DNA of 64,000 nt from Haliotis asinina (Eukaryota; Mollusca; Gastropoda; Lepetellida; Haliotidae): assembly GCF_037392515.1 (NCBI RefSeq), contig NC_090292.1, positions 43,699,747 through 43,763,746 of the forward strand, written 5' to 3'. Positions 24,001 through 34,468 of this stretch are shown piece after piece; positions within the stretch are counted from its first letter, which is position 1; every line of letters starts with the position of its first letter. The notes beneath the pieces were generated by a model. The model had not been told where the DNA came from. It saw only the letters and a program-made list of their open reading frames with translations, and did not search any database. The position numbers were made by a program, and so were the translations under genes.

Positions 24001-27000
24001 CAAATGCGACTTCGCCTACGGGGTAGCAGTCGTTGCCGTCTTTGGAAACGGTGAGGGCGATGTCGACGCTGACAGTGGGGCTTTTCTGTTTCCAGACATA
24101 CGTATCTCCTGGAAGTTGATTCTTTCCCCCACCAAAGTAGAGAGATTGCGCATACACAGCGTTGTCTGGATATAGAGAGGACGAAAATATAAGCACACTT
24201 TGTTAACGAATCCTTTAATGATCGTAAGCACCAACCACCAAATTTCAGAGACTGAACATACTCAGCGCTTTCTGGATGTACAGAGGACGAGAATGTAAGC
24301 ACGGTTTGCAAACGTATGATATAATGATTGTAAGCACCCACAACCAAACTACTGAAATACTGAGGCTGAAAACACTCAACGCTGTCTGGATAAACAGCAG
24401 AGGAAAATGTAAAACACACGGGGCTAGAAAGTCATTTCGTAACTCAACTGTATAGACTTTTGAACTTTTCAGTCATGAAATTGAACAGAAAAACAACCCA
24501 ACAAACAAAAAAATAATTGAAAACAAAACGATGTTGTCCAGCTACAAAGTAAACAACGGATTTTGTATCAGACAATCCACTGATCGATAGCATGAACATC
24601 GATATGCAATTGGAATATGATGCCATGTGTCAAAGAAGTCAACAAGGCTGACCACCCGGTTCGCTAGGCGCCTCTCACGACAAGCATGGGTTGCTGAAGA
24701 CAAGTTCTAACTCGGATCTTCATGGATCGGGCCTGCATTTCGAGATCCTACAAGTTTACTACGCTACAATGTGAGCACGGATGGCCGAGCAATGTGCATA
24801 CATAGACTTAATCAGTTGCAGCAACCTTTATTTGAAAATAATCCTCTCAAGCGAATTCAGAATGAGGGCACCATTGGTTAGGACAAGCATGCAAACCTTT
24901 AGCATAATAAATAATGAATAATAAATGCGAGGGGATGTCAGAAAGTAGTGAGCCTTAATGTCATTGCTTAATGTCCATTTTATTTTGAAGGGATCATTAG
25001 CAAAGTCATAGTTTCTCATACATGGGTAATATGGTTCACGAGATTTGATTCATCACAACACATTGGGGGATAATAATTGTACATAAAATGCTGAAAATGA
25101 TATGTCATTTGGTACCTCTTGGATAATGGTATCTCTTCAGATAATATCATATACTATATGTTCCCGTCATAATAAAAAAAACCCGATTGCTGAATCATAG
25201 TGAGACAGAGGCGTTTTCAAGGTACTCCCAGGCTTTGATCTTTCACAAACACTGTGTGAAGATATTCAACCTGGCACTGTTTCCAATATATTGCGAGCTG
25301 ACACTTGAGTGACCCTTCAGTATTTACCTTAAACCTCTTGCGTCGTGTAGGAATAGTGAAAACAATAGACTCAAATAGAACAATAACTATGTCTGTATGA
25401 TGAAAGGTATCTGGGAGGGGGTGGGTAGTGTCCCCGCAAGAAACTCTTTCAGCAGACTTGAATTGGGGAGAGGGTTGGGAGTTGACGGTTGAGTTTTGAG
25501 AGGGTGTCACATGAACAATAGATTCTAATTGCTCTTTTAAGCACTTTCATACATAAGTTTGATTTTGTCGAACTTCTACCTACCTCAAACACACAAAATA
25601 TTTCTTGTGTATTTTGTTTCCTGAAGTTTGTGATGCATGTTGGGTACCAAGATGAAAAGTCAACAAAATGAGGAGCATACCAATTTGTTTGAGGTTGACA
25701 GATATTATGTAGAAGAATAAAACATAAAACAGCTGCATTTATATCACTGTCATGGTGAGGCTCACTACTTTTTCACATCCCTTCAGTCACATCACTGCAT
25801 ATTACCTGGAACACACGCTGGTGTAATCGAACCAGTGATTTTGCTCTTGGTACATTTGTTGGTCAGAAGGTCAATATTATACTGGGTCCCCTGGGAGTTA
25901 GAAAGTAGAAGGTCATGAATAGACTGCACTAGCCTGTATCTTCATATCTTGAAACCCTCTGCGGATCGAGAAACACTTAACCAGTATGAATGGTAAGAGG
26001 TACAAACATGCACTTACACGTTTCTGTATCAATTCACTATGCTTCAGTACTAAAATTATGCGTTTGTGAATACGGAAACCTACATCCTGGTGTACTGGTT
26101 ACAGCATCCTGCTACAGTAAAGGGGAATTACTGCCCACCTTGTTGAAGTTTTGTATCACTCGAGTCACTGTGACGACGGACCCAGCTGTGCTGTTTACGA
26201 GAAGAGAAATTCTCGAGTTTGTGCCATCATAGGAAATGGCATTTGTTACCTGGAACAAATAAACGAGTTAATGCGAAGATTACTTAACGTTCCAGATTAA
26301 ACAGCAACGAGTGCGTGTGGGTGTGCGCGTGCGTGTGCGTGTGCGTGTGCGTGTGCGTGTGCGTGTGCGTGTGTGTGTGCGTGTGTGTTCACTAATCCTT
26401 CTGTCAGGCATTTTGAAATGGTCTTTTTTAGAGCAGTGTTAGAATGGCAAGGTGAGTATGTCACGCCAAGCACTCGGGTTCGATTGGTCACAATGCGTGG
26501 GGTTCATTTTGCTAAAGCGGCACAAAACTAAATTCACTCACTCAGTCAAAATTGCTTGCCTGCGAAGCAGTTACCTCCCTTATCTGTTGCGACCTCATTG
26601 TACATGTATCGCGATATGGCTACCAAATTGTCGATGGGAAATAAGTGTTTACCTCACTTATTCACTCTTTGAATAATGATGATTAGGATGGTAAGGTCAC
26701 TGTAGCGCCGTAATCGAAGAGTTGTGTAATCGCGGAAGGCCAGTCACCAATACTCACACAGCTACAGGTTTTCACTGCAGTTGTATTCTAAATGGCATTG
26801 TGCAATCATAGCTTTCGGCCATGGGGGCCATGCCAATTTACGCTTATCAGAGGGGTGCACAAAGTACGCAGTCTGGACTACCAGTTGTCCGACTTCCATA
26901 TTTGTGTAAGTCTCGGTGGCTGAGCGGGTTAGGCGGGTGACTCTGTGTGCTGGCTATTAGGTGCCTGATTCTGAGGGTGCAGGTTCGAATCCTGGATGGG

Positions 27001-28096
27001 ACTCAACCAAACAACGTACTAGAATTTGTTCATTACAAAGAAAGTGAACTCCCAAATATGACATATATTGCAAATTCTAGGAAAGTGGGATTTCACTTAC
27101 ATCCATATTACTCAAGGTGCTGTTCTCAATGCCAATGATGGATATACCCTTTATTGAAACTAAACTCTCTAACTTTTCCAAAATAATACACCATAGCGGC
27201 ATTGATGAACTGAATTCGAAGTGTAATCATGTATTAAGTAATATATGTAGATATGCTTGTCAAAGCTTAATCTTGAGAGAACAATATGTTTGAAATCTGT
27301 CACAGATACGAAATGTCCATGTACACAATGTACATTGTGTGTAATTAATACTCGATATAATCGTCCTTTGTGTATATGGGACAACGGCCTTCATAGAAAT
27401 ATACTACTTGACATGACTTGACGTGATAAAAGAGTTCAAGGAGAAACTGAACGGTGGAAAATTAGGCCTGGTAAAAGCAAACGTTGTGCAGTACCTAAAA
27501 CCAACCTGTGAGATAGACATATATAATGTCATTTAGAAACCGGTAACATGTAACATGTCATATTTGGGATTGCACTTTATCAAGCACCTAATCGCCAGCA
27601 CATTAATCATATTCCGGATGGCAGTCAACCCCCTAAAATACTAGAATCTATCCTATACTGAGAAGGGCGGTGGGGGCCGAGTAGTTAGAGCGTTCGCTCG
27701 TCAAGACGAAGACGCGGGTTCGAATCATTACATGGATATAATGTATGAAATCCATTTACGGGTTCCCCAGCAACAAGATTGCTGGAATATTGCTACAAGA
27801 ATCTGAAAGTCTAATTTCACGGAGGAAGTGTAATCACAGAATTAACAGATGCTACTTTAAAAGATGCATCGTTTTACAAAGCGTTCGAACGTGCATGCAT
27901 GTATTGTGGCTTTATGAACAAAGCTAATTGTTAACCAAGCAAACAAGAAACCGAGTCAAACTACCAGAATCATTGCAGCCTTTCCGTTGGTGACCGTCTG
28001 TCCCATTTCGCTTTGAAGTCCTTCCCATTGTTTTGGCATACAACAACCCGCCCAGGCACTGGACACGAAGGTCAAAACAAGGATCCCTTGCAGCAT
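21024..28096 (-). CDS. Ependymin-related secreted protein A (six exons, 216 aa)
   Basis: Spliced gene read on the minus strand. Exons: 28096-27965, 26249-26139, 25890-25806, 24165-23986, 22450-22362, 21077-21024; every intron is GT-AG and phases are 0,0,1,1,0. The product starts with a signal peptide (MLQGILVLTFVSSAWAG). Conserved ependymin-type cysteines are at about 18/19, 94 and 107 (the C-x12-C pair of exon 3) and in PPPSCKQ of exon 5; exon 4 has an extra Cys (NDCYP). Sequons LVNST (exon 2) and MNIT (exon 5) suggest glycosylation. Family knowledge: ependymins are secreted glycoproteins with a LolA-like fold and a hydrophobic pocket; related proteins occur in abalone shell. It is the most divergent of the four paralogs here. 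The border of exon 4 is present in two further degenerate copies upstream. Introns hold SINEs and a Tc1-like relic. The first exon could have further 5' UTR exons not recognised. Exon calls rest on paralog alignment, not on transcripts. Confidence 0.85.
21575..21870 (+). mobile_element. Tc1-like transposase N-terminal relic, intron 5 of gene A
   Basis: Reads MPRLTLAHTDRA at 21592 and, after a poorly conserved stretch, DMTGRPCDRPISGRPSHMDR and RTIHLCNRKLTVTSSATT, matching the DNA-binding half of the 'MPRL' Tc1 group (GRP linker included). The catalytic half is absent; orientation is opposite to gene A. Confidence 0.55.
22060..22275 (+). repeat. Interspersed repeat 'GGGTACCCA..GCTGGGTG', copy 1
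   Basis: Shares with 30500-30720 the landmarks GGGTACCCANTTTC, GCTGGGTGNACAG, GGCAATT, TCCTAGAAACT, TGCCAAAC and TTAACTTCA. About 215 bp, 75-80% similar by eye. In intron 5 of gene A. Confidence 0.65.
22545..23770 (-). mobile_element. Non-autonomous MULE-related element, inverse copy, in intron 4 of gene A
   Basis: Reverse-complement relative of 10576-11925. It has an internal partial duplication: 23060-23250 resembles 23330-23645 (both contain a 'GATTTTCTAA-TTGATGAAAACAAAC' type stretch and a CCCTGTCTGAGGA stretch). Lies between exons 4 and 5 of gene A without touching splice sites. Confidence 0.65.
24140..24420 (-). repeat. Three tandem copies of the exon 4 border of gene A
   Basis: Roughly 100-bp units at about 24140-24240, 24241-24350 and 24351-24420. 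On minus each contains an ATCCAG acceptor followed by exon 4-like sequence, giving peptides YPDNAVYAQSLYFGG (the real one), HPESAEYVQSLKFGG and YPDSVECFQPQYFSS. Only the last copy in transcription order continues into full exon 4. Confidence 0.8.
24568..24731 (-). mobile_element. Abalone-type SINE, partial, intron 3 of gene A
   Basis: CAGACAATCCACTGATCGAT ... GCATGGGTTGCTGAAGACAA ... GATCTTCATGG. Confidence 0.75.
26305..26392. repeat. (GTGCGT)n / (GT)n microsatellite, intron 1 of gene A
   Basis: Alternating GTGTGC units with GT runs, about 88 bp. Lies upstream of exon 2 of gene A on the minus strand. Confidence 0.9.
26470..26548 (+). mobile_element. tRNA-derived SINE, 3' part, intron 1 of gene A
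   Basis: CACTCGGGTTCGATTGGTCA (box B), then TTTTGCTAAAGCGGCACAAA and TTCACTCACTCAGTC tail. Confidence 0.7.
26911..27007 (+). other. tRNA-Leu/Ser-like sequence, probable SINE or pseudogene
   Basis: GTCTCGGTGGCTGAGCGGGT at the 5' end and GGTTCGAATCCTGGATGGGA CT at the 3' end can pair as an acceptor stem with wobbles; the T-arm is fair. The long middle does not give a good anticodon arm. Best seen as a tRNA-derived SINE head. Confidence 0.5.
27662..27800 (+). mobile_element. tRNA-derived SINE
   Basis: Head GGGGCCGAGTAGTTAGAGCG (box A like) and GCGGGTTCGAATCATT (box B), then GAAATCCATTTACGGGTTCC and GATTGCTGGAATATTGCTAC. Pol III promoter elements and the common tail define it. In the gene A-side intergenic/intron 1 region. 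Confidence 0.78.
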
Positions 28097-28258
28097 GTTG
28101 AAGGCTCCGACACCTATGCAGTCTTCTTGCAGCACTGAAGAACTCTTATCAATAGAGTCTATACACGTTGATTTAACTCTGATATAGAAGCAGGTCACCT
28201 TGGAGATAACACGTATCTGTTTTCGCGAATAGTCCCTGAAATGGGTTTGTTAGGTAAG

Positions 28259-28457
28259 GCAGCACTCAGTAATATTCCTGCATTATGGAATGCAGTATGG
28301 AACAGACTACCCAGTGATCAACAGCATGAGCAGCAGTCTACGAAATTGGGTCGCAATGACATGAGTCAGCGTGGGTGACCATCTAATCTCCTTAGTCACC
28401 TCTTATGGCAAGCATAGTTTACTGGAGAGCAGTTCTTACCCGGATGTTCACGGGTAC
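28259..28457 (-). mobile_element. Abalone-type SINE, diverged, upstream of gene A
   Basis: CACTCAGTAATATTCC ... GATCAACAGCATGAGCA ... GGATGTTCACGGGT. Ends about 165 bp upstream of the gene A start codon, so it may lie in or beside the promoter. Confidence 0.82.
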
Positions 28458-29639
28458 CTGCAATGGGAGGGTGATTACGACATGCAGTTAATATTTACAT
28501 CAGGCTGTCCGTCTTTTTATCCTTCTGAAGGCATACAGACAAAACAACAACAAGACTTAGTGATACTAATATTATCACATAGGCAGCCTATTCACCTGTA
28601 GGCTATACGGACAAATTAAGAGCCATCAATACTTTCATTATATCATTGATTTATAATCTATCGATCACTTAGTATATCCATCTATTTATGATATTGATCT
28701 AATGTGTTTATCGAGGCAATATTGTGCCGGGCATTACTAACAAAAGCTATTTATAATTTTATAAGTCAAATATTACTTAGACCATCCATCCGTTTATCCG
28801 AACTACGCACGTATCATTTGCTCTATCTAGCAGCGCAGTAAGTAAGACAATCTACTGAATGATATTATGAGAACCATCCACGTCATCGGGGGACATTGTC
28901 CACCGGCCTCTCGATGGCGATGGTACATGTCCTGCTAGCTTATATACTCAACAAACAAATCTTCATTTTTCATTGTTGAAAAAAGAGTTGTTTGGTTCTC
29001 TTACCGCTGCTATAGCCCATTTACGTGCAATAACAGTATTTCCATTTGGCAAAAACTAAATCATTATATAACTGTTGATTGACATCGCATTTCCTCAATA
29101 CTGAATACTTGGATTATATTTGTAGGTTTATATAATGCACTGGTTTATACGTAAATACTGTTGTTATAGCGATATTGTCAGTAAAATTGCGGAATTGACA
29201 CAGCTGTTTCTGTCACGAACAAGTAGATCTATGATTGACAAGACATAATCTCATCTGCAGGACTGGATTTCCTTCCAAGATGTCCCTTTTGCCTGGATCT
29301 GTGTTCACACATCGAAGGTTTGTCATTTCAATTATTCCAGGATAGACAGACTAAAAGAGGATGAATACCATGATGAAGTATTAAGTACCCTCCCAATGCA
29401 GGCACCCGTGAAGATCCGGGTAATAATGGCTCTTCAGTAATCCATGTTTGTTACCTGTAGTGAAATTCACGTGCACATCGTTAATAAATCATCAATGTGG
29501 TAAATTGTACAAAGAATGATTTTGGGTTTCTGTCCTAGTTTCATATGGATAAAAGGTATAAAAGGTAGCGTGTGGACAGATAACACATGCAGTGTGAAAT
29601 AGATCATCGCAGATATGTCACGACTATCAGCAGTTGTAC

Positions 29640-30235
29640 GTGAGAGAGGATTAGTATGTTCCAGATGGGATCGTCACACACTAACTTTCGGCTACACCCG
29701 TCTCTAAACTGTATCAGCCTTACAGGTTGACAGACGAGCCACAGAACAGACCCAAAAGGGGGAGACCGCGAGTAACAACACCAACTGAATACCGGTATTT
29801 GAGGTACACCTGACAAACCGTTTCCTGACGGTAATGTCATCAGCGGGGAATTTCCAGGATCACCCTGTCAGTAGAAACTTGGTGACTGACGTCTTCGGGT
29901 AGCATGTTTGGGGTATCAGAGCCTACACACTTGTCAAAGGACAAGCACTGACCACATAACACAGACGTCACAGACTGTAGTTGGGCCCAACGTTGTTCGC
30001 CGCTGGCAGTGTCAAGGCGGATCTCATGAACCGCTTAGCGACGAAAGTGGGTTTTCCCTAGACAGATTTGACGACAGAGGTGAAGGTTTGCCCGCCCTAA
30101 CCAACCACAGAATAGAATCCAATTTACACAAGCGCTGGAAGAATGGCGTCGCTTACCACGTGACCTTGTCCGACGTCTGACGTCTTCGACCTGTATTGTA
30201 TGCAAGGTGTGGACATACAAGATATTTAAGTGATG
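29640..30235 (+). mobile_element. Tc1-like transposon relic (third copy type), between genes A and B
   Basis: Plus-strand pieces: YRLTDEPQNRPKRGRPRVTT near 29720-29790, WAQRCSPLAVSRRIS near 29980, ESGFSLDRFDDRGEG at 30041-30085, and QALEEWRRLPRDLVRRLTSS near 30126-30185, the typical C-terminal block of these transposases. Many frame changes; the catalytic core is mostly gone. An old insertion. Confidence 0.7.
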
Positions 30236-30359
30236 TTAGTGGACATTTATTGTACTCAGTACTTGCGTATCCTCTATATAACTGAATACTGGTTTTCGGG
30301 ATCCCGAACTTGAGCATGTGTGATGCCACGTGATGCTGCAGTATACGTGTGATAAATAA

Positions 30360-30725
30360 TAATAATAATAAGAGTACTTATATGGCGCTTCATCCACATC
30401 AGTAAGGGACATGCTCTAAGCGCATAGTAAACTGAACATTATTATTACCCCAGATAATTCAAGCTGCCTGTTAGGTGCTAGAAGGTTATAGTCACGTGTT
30501 TTTATCTCACCGGGTACCCATTTTCTGCTGGGTGGACAGAGGCAATTCTTGAACAAACTCACTTGCCAAAGGTGAGACCACATGTTTCACATGTGCTTCG
30601 TTGTGGGGCAGGACCGACGTCCTAGAAACTCTCAGGAGTCAAACTGCCAAACACGGCCACCTATCCAAGGACTGTCCGAGTTCAACGGTGGTTAACTTCA
30701 ACCTTTAGATCAGGTTGAGTAAAGA
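30360..30725 (+). repeat. Interspersed repeat 'GGGTACCCA..GCTGGGTG', copy 2
   Basis: AATAATAAT run, then TATATGGCGCTTCATCC, and the block shared with 22060-22275. Longer 5' than copy 1. Function unknown; probably a SINE-like repeat. Confidence 0.65.
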
Positions 30726-30869
30726 TGTCGTCAAACCGCTGAACCATATTTCGTGTGTCTAGGTAGTGTGTGTCAAAAATGGTGACCTCTTGAAAACCCT
30801 GTATACTTTCTTTTGATTGACAGTTTATACATCTTATTGACGTGTTCACAGTAAGATGCTCTGTATACT

Positions 30870-31620
30870 GAAGTTATGTATGAAAAAGCTTCTTCTTTTG
30901 ATAGAATCGGTAGCCTTACAACTGACGTATGTAAAACAACACTCAGAGTTCGCCAGGGTTTTATTCTTAGCCCTGTTTTATTTTGTTCATTGTTTTATTT
31001 GGATTAAGATGTATATCTCTGTGGTGGAATTGATAATATCCTATTTCTCATTTGCTGCTGTAGCAGTATTAAATGACATTGTTATTGAGGTTCTTGAGAA
31101 CCTGACGAAGGGTGCAAGGAACAGCCCAGAAACGGTGTGTAAATAATAAAGAAGAAGTTGACATCCATAACATTTTGTCGGACATACTTATTGGTTTGCA
31201 GAAAAAACAAACAAAAAAAAAAACCTTGATTTGTTAATAAACTTGGATAAATCATATATTGTTGTGTTTTGAAATTGAGGCTATGTTAAATACTAAGAAA
31301 TGCCGGTATGTGGGAGAAAGATTGATGTGTTATATTACAGATATTTAAGCATTATCTTCCCGTCAAGACTTGCGTGGCCTGCTTTCCATTTTGTCAGCAT
31401 ATCAAGAAATAACCTTTAATTCCAATAAACGGAATTGTTCAAACATTTGACCAAAAAATGATACGAATATTTTATGGTTCTAACATAAGGAGATATACTA
31501 TCAGAGATATTTTTGAAAAAAGTAAACAGCTCTTTCTTTAAGAAAAATATAGTAGTGTCAGTCCATTTTGTACCGTGACTTGGAGAAGTTGGAAAATCAA
31601 AGCTATTTATCAATTATTTT
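30870..31620 (+). mobile_element. Decayed LINE fragment with nested short insertion
   Basis: 30920-31000 reads KTTLRVRQGFILSPVLF, the reverse transcriptase block before the YADD motif, and 31240-31400 reads NLDKSYIVVF and later IFPSRLAWPAF, the region after it. Between them, about 31085-31180, is a different sequence with a hammerhead-like core and AATAAAGAAG tail. Many stops; dead. Sits between genes A and B. Confidence 0.45.
31095..31180 (+). other. Hammerhead-like element tail
   Basis: CCTGACGA, a short GC stem with loop, then AGAAACGGTGTGTAAAT and AATAAAGAAGAAGTTG. The order CUGANGA - stem - GAAA followed by an AATAAAG tail resembles termini of Penelope-like retroelements, many of which carry hammerhead ribozymes (family knowledge). 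A relative is at 6460-6535. Whether it folds actively cannot be judged by eye. Confidence 0.35.
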
Positions 31621-31639
31621 TACAGATGTAATAAGTCTT

Positions 31640-32400
31640 GGACAGGACACTGTCCATTTTATCTAATGATTAAGTCTGTATTACAGACCGTATAGGTGTA
31701 ACATTAAAGAACAGACAAACAAAATACAAATTCCAGAAAAACTGAACATTGGTTTCATGTTGGTTCCCTGTACTTCTGATTCAAACACATGTTGATTTTC
31801 TATTTTTCAATGTATACGATATTGATTATTAAACAAAGGGATGCCTGTGGAAGACCAGTAAAATGTCCAGTTAATTAGAGGCACATTTTAAAGTTGACCG
31901 CACCTTAAAAATATATATTATGATCGTAATAAAACCGAATCAGCGAACGCCTGGCATAGTCACTATTTGAGTCGGCCTTGTAAAGTGGATTCAATTTGTA
32001 GCGCAGGTGTCTTACTGATATGGAATTAATTTTGTCGCAGTTTTCGGTGTTGTTGTTAGTCCTTTTGTACAAACTACAATATTATAAATACGTGTATGTG
32101 TATGATTCCAATAAAAATGAGATTGATAGTTTGAAATAGGTTATTTCCTTCCGAACAAGAATAAATTAATTCAGATTATTAGAAATCGGAGCGTTGCAGA
32201 GTATGCAGTTTTAAAGCAGAAATGAAACTGATGTCTTAAAATTACACCAGTTATTCCAATCGAATCATTCCATTCATTTTTAAGTTAATAAGTGTCCCAA
32301 GGTATGCGTTTTGGTTGAAATAAAAACGATACAAGTTATTCCAAATGAAAGGACTGTATTCACTAAATAATTTGACGAGGATTGACGATATTTGACGATA
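31640..32400. other. Upstream region of gene B
   Basis: AT-rich, no gene. Two similar GAGGATTGACGATATTTGAC-type pieces at 32377-32400 precede the promoter. Nothing else recognised. Confidence 0.5.
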
Positions 32401-32406
32401 CACCTG

Positions 32407-32434
32407 ATCACGTGATATTTTTGGGGTATATAAG
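32407..32434 (+). promoter_or_regulatory. E-box plus TATA promoter of gene B
   Basis: CACGTG at 32409-32414 inside the palindrome ATCACGTGAT, 12 bp spacer containing TTTTTGGGG, then TATATAAG at 32427-32434, 75 bp before the ATG. The same module in the same spacing stands in front of gene D, which supports it as a real core promoter. CACGTG is the class-B bHLH(-Zip) site in general knowledge; the binding factor here is unknown. Confidence 0.75.
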
Positions 32435-32501
32435 CAATATATGTCGAGAGCTGACCTATGTATCAGTTGACATTTTGGTGAGAGAGTGACCAGCGGGCAG
32501 G

Positions 32502-34431
32502 ATGTTTGTGTTTATGTTTATTGCCGTTCTGGTGGGATGTTCCGTCGCTGAACAACTTTGTCCACCTGCGTCATGGCGCGCAGAAGAGGTCTCGGGAGCC
32601 CTGTTTCTTCCAAAAGTCGACCACGAATACCAGCCGAAAAGAGAACAGGTGAATATTTATGTCCTATACCGTTTCTGTATCTCCAGGACAAGAGGGTGGC
32701 GGGGTAAGTGGTTACAAAGCCTTTGTCCGTCACCTCGAAGAGGCAGGTTAGAATCCACACATTGGTGTAATGCATAAAAGCAGCGGAAAAAATATAAATT
32801 CACTGCCTTGCGCTTCAATGAACCAACACTTTCACCTTAATCCACTGCCCACGATCTTTCGCCCAACGAGTTTGCTCAACGTTTTACCTAAAGACTTAAC
32901 TTGGAAGTAAAGAACAAGAGAAATATACTAACACAAAATGACATGCATAGGCCATTTTAGAAGAATTCATTGCGTTGGTTTGAGAGCGATTCATTCATGC
33001 ATCCTCAGTGGACAAAAAGATGGAAAAGCGCACGTCTATAGACAGCAACCTTTGACGTTGTGTTTCTGTGCACTTCAGTCCACAATATGGCGTCAAAGTC
33101 ACTAATTTGTATGTCCAACATTGGCTGCAATTGTTGAGTAGCCTAACGGTTTAAAAGCCTTCCCTCGTCACACAGAAGACAATTTGTGAAGCCCATTTCC
33201 GCTATTTCCAGATATTGCTGGATATTACTAAAGGCTGCGTAAAAGTACACTCACTTCTCGGCACCTTCTGATACATGAGTTCAATATTCTCAAAATCGCC
33301 CATGAATTTCTGTTTTATAAGGGTGCAAGAGTTGGAGTTGAAGAACAAAAACATGAATGAAATTGATAAGTTAGCGTTGCATCGACATGTTTCAGCCGTA
33401 TACAAAAGATACATAACTAATTGCGAACTTACCAATCAGAATAGCAATGAAGTTTGTTTTAATCCAGGAAGATCTTTGAGAAAAGAAAACACCAACTTTC
33501 ACTCGTTCAGTTGGTGCCGATTTAATGAGTAGTCATAATCGTCGGAAGCCAATCAGCGACTCAACACAATTGGGTTCGGGCCAGCTCCAAAGGACCTCCT
33601 CAGGAAGCAGGGCAATCCCATTGAGAGCGAGTGTGGATTCACACCGCACTCAGTAATATTCCAGCTATAGAGCGGCGATAAGTAGATAATTGACTCTGAA
33701 CCCAACAATCCAGTGGTTAACATCATGAGCATCGCTCCATGCGTTTTGGATACATGTGTCAACCAAGTTCGCGAGCCTCACCACCGATCCCTTTAGTCGT
33801 TTACGACAGGCGGGGCTTACTTAAGACCAGTTCGTACTTGGATCTTCAAGGGATGGGTAGTAAGTGGTCAAGTGTAACAAAATAGAAAATACAGTTTCAT
33901 TTAGACATTCAGGATTCGAACACAAAGGGTCATCGTCATTACATATATATTAGATCTGAATTAGTCACTTTTGTATTTCTTGATCGTAAAGAACAGTTTA
34001 ATCTCTATTTGTATTTTATCCATGTCAGACACTCAGTGAGTATTGTGACTGTCATACACATTATGTACTGGACAAAAATAGTTAAGGATATATGTAAACT
34101 TTGAAATTCGGAGTAATCTGTCTTCTCAGTGACAAACTGGTAAACTATCAATCATAAAAGTACCCATATCCCTTACTTATTTTGTCCTGTATATGTTCCT
34201 CACGTCTGAAACAATGCCTTTTTATGTCACTTGATCCCAAAAGCAAGGAAACAATTTGTTTTTTTAATATCGTTATCGTAATATTCGGTGTTTATTTTTG
34301 ACACAGGACCACGCCCTTATATACTATGACGCTGATCAACAGAAATCTGCTCTGATCGCAAACTATTCCGGCGCCACTGGGAAAGGGGACATCAAAATCA
34401 TATACGACCATCCTGCGGTGAGTTACATCAA

Positions 34432-34468
<37 letters not shown>

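Noticed and set aside
23834-24419. Separate 120-145-aa minus-strand genes
   Set aside because: They are exon 4 of gene A read into flanking introns, plus the duplicated exon borders.
26911-27007. Functional tRNA-Leu or tRNA-Ser gene
   Set aside because: Acceptor and T arms are fair, but the middle does not give a convincing anticodon arm; more likely a SINE head. A tRNAscan-SE score would decide.
29010-29170. Inverted repeat around AACAGTATTTACGT
   Set aside because: Matches are short and scattered; arms could not be extended convincingly by eye.
32518-32775. 85-aa minus-strand gene opposite exon 1 of gene B
   Set aside because: Shadow of the signal-peptide exon; no independent support.
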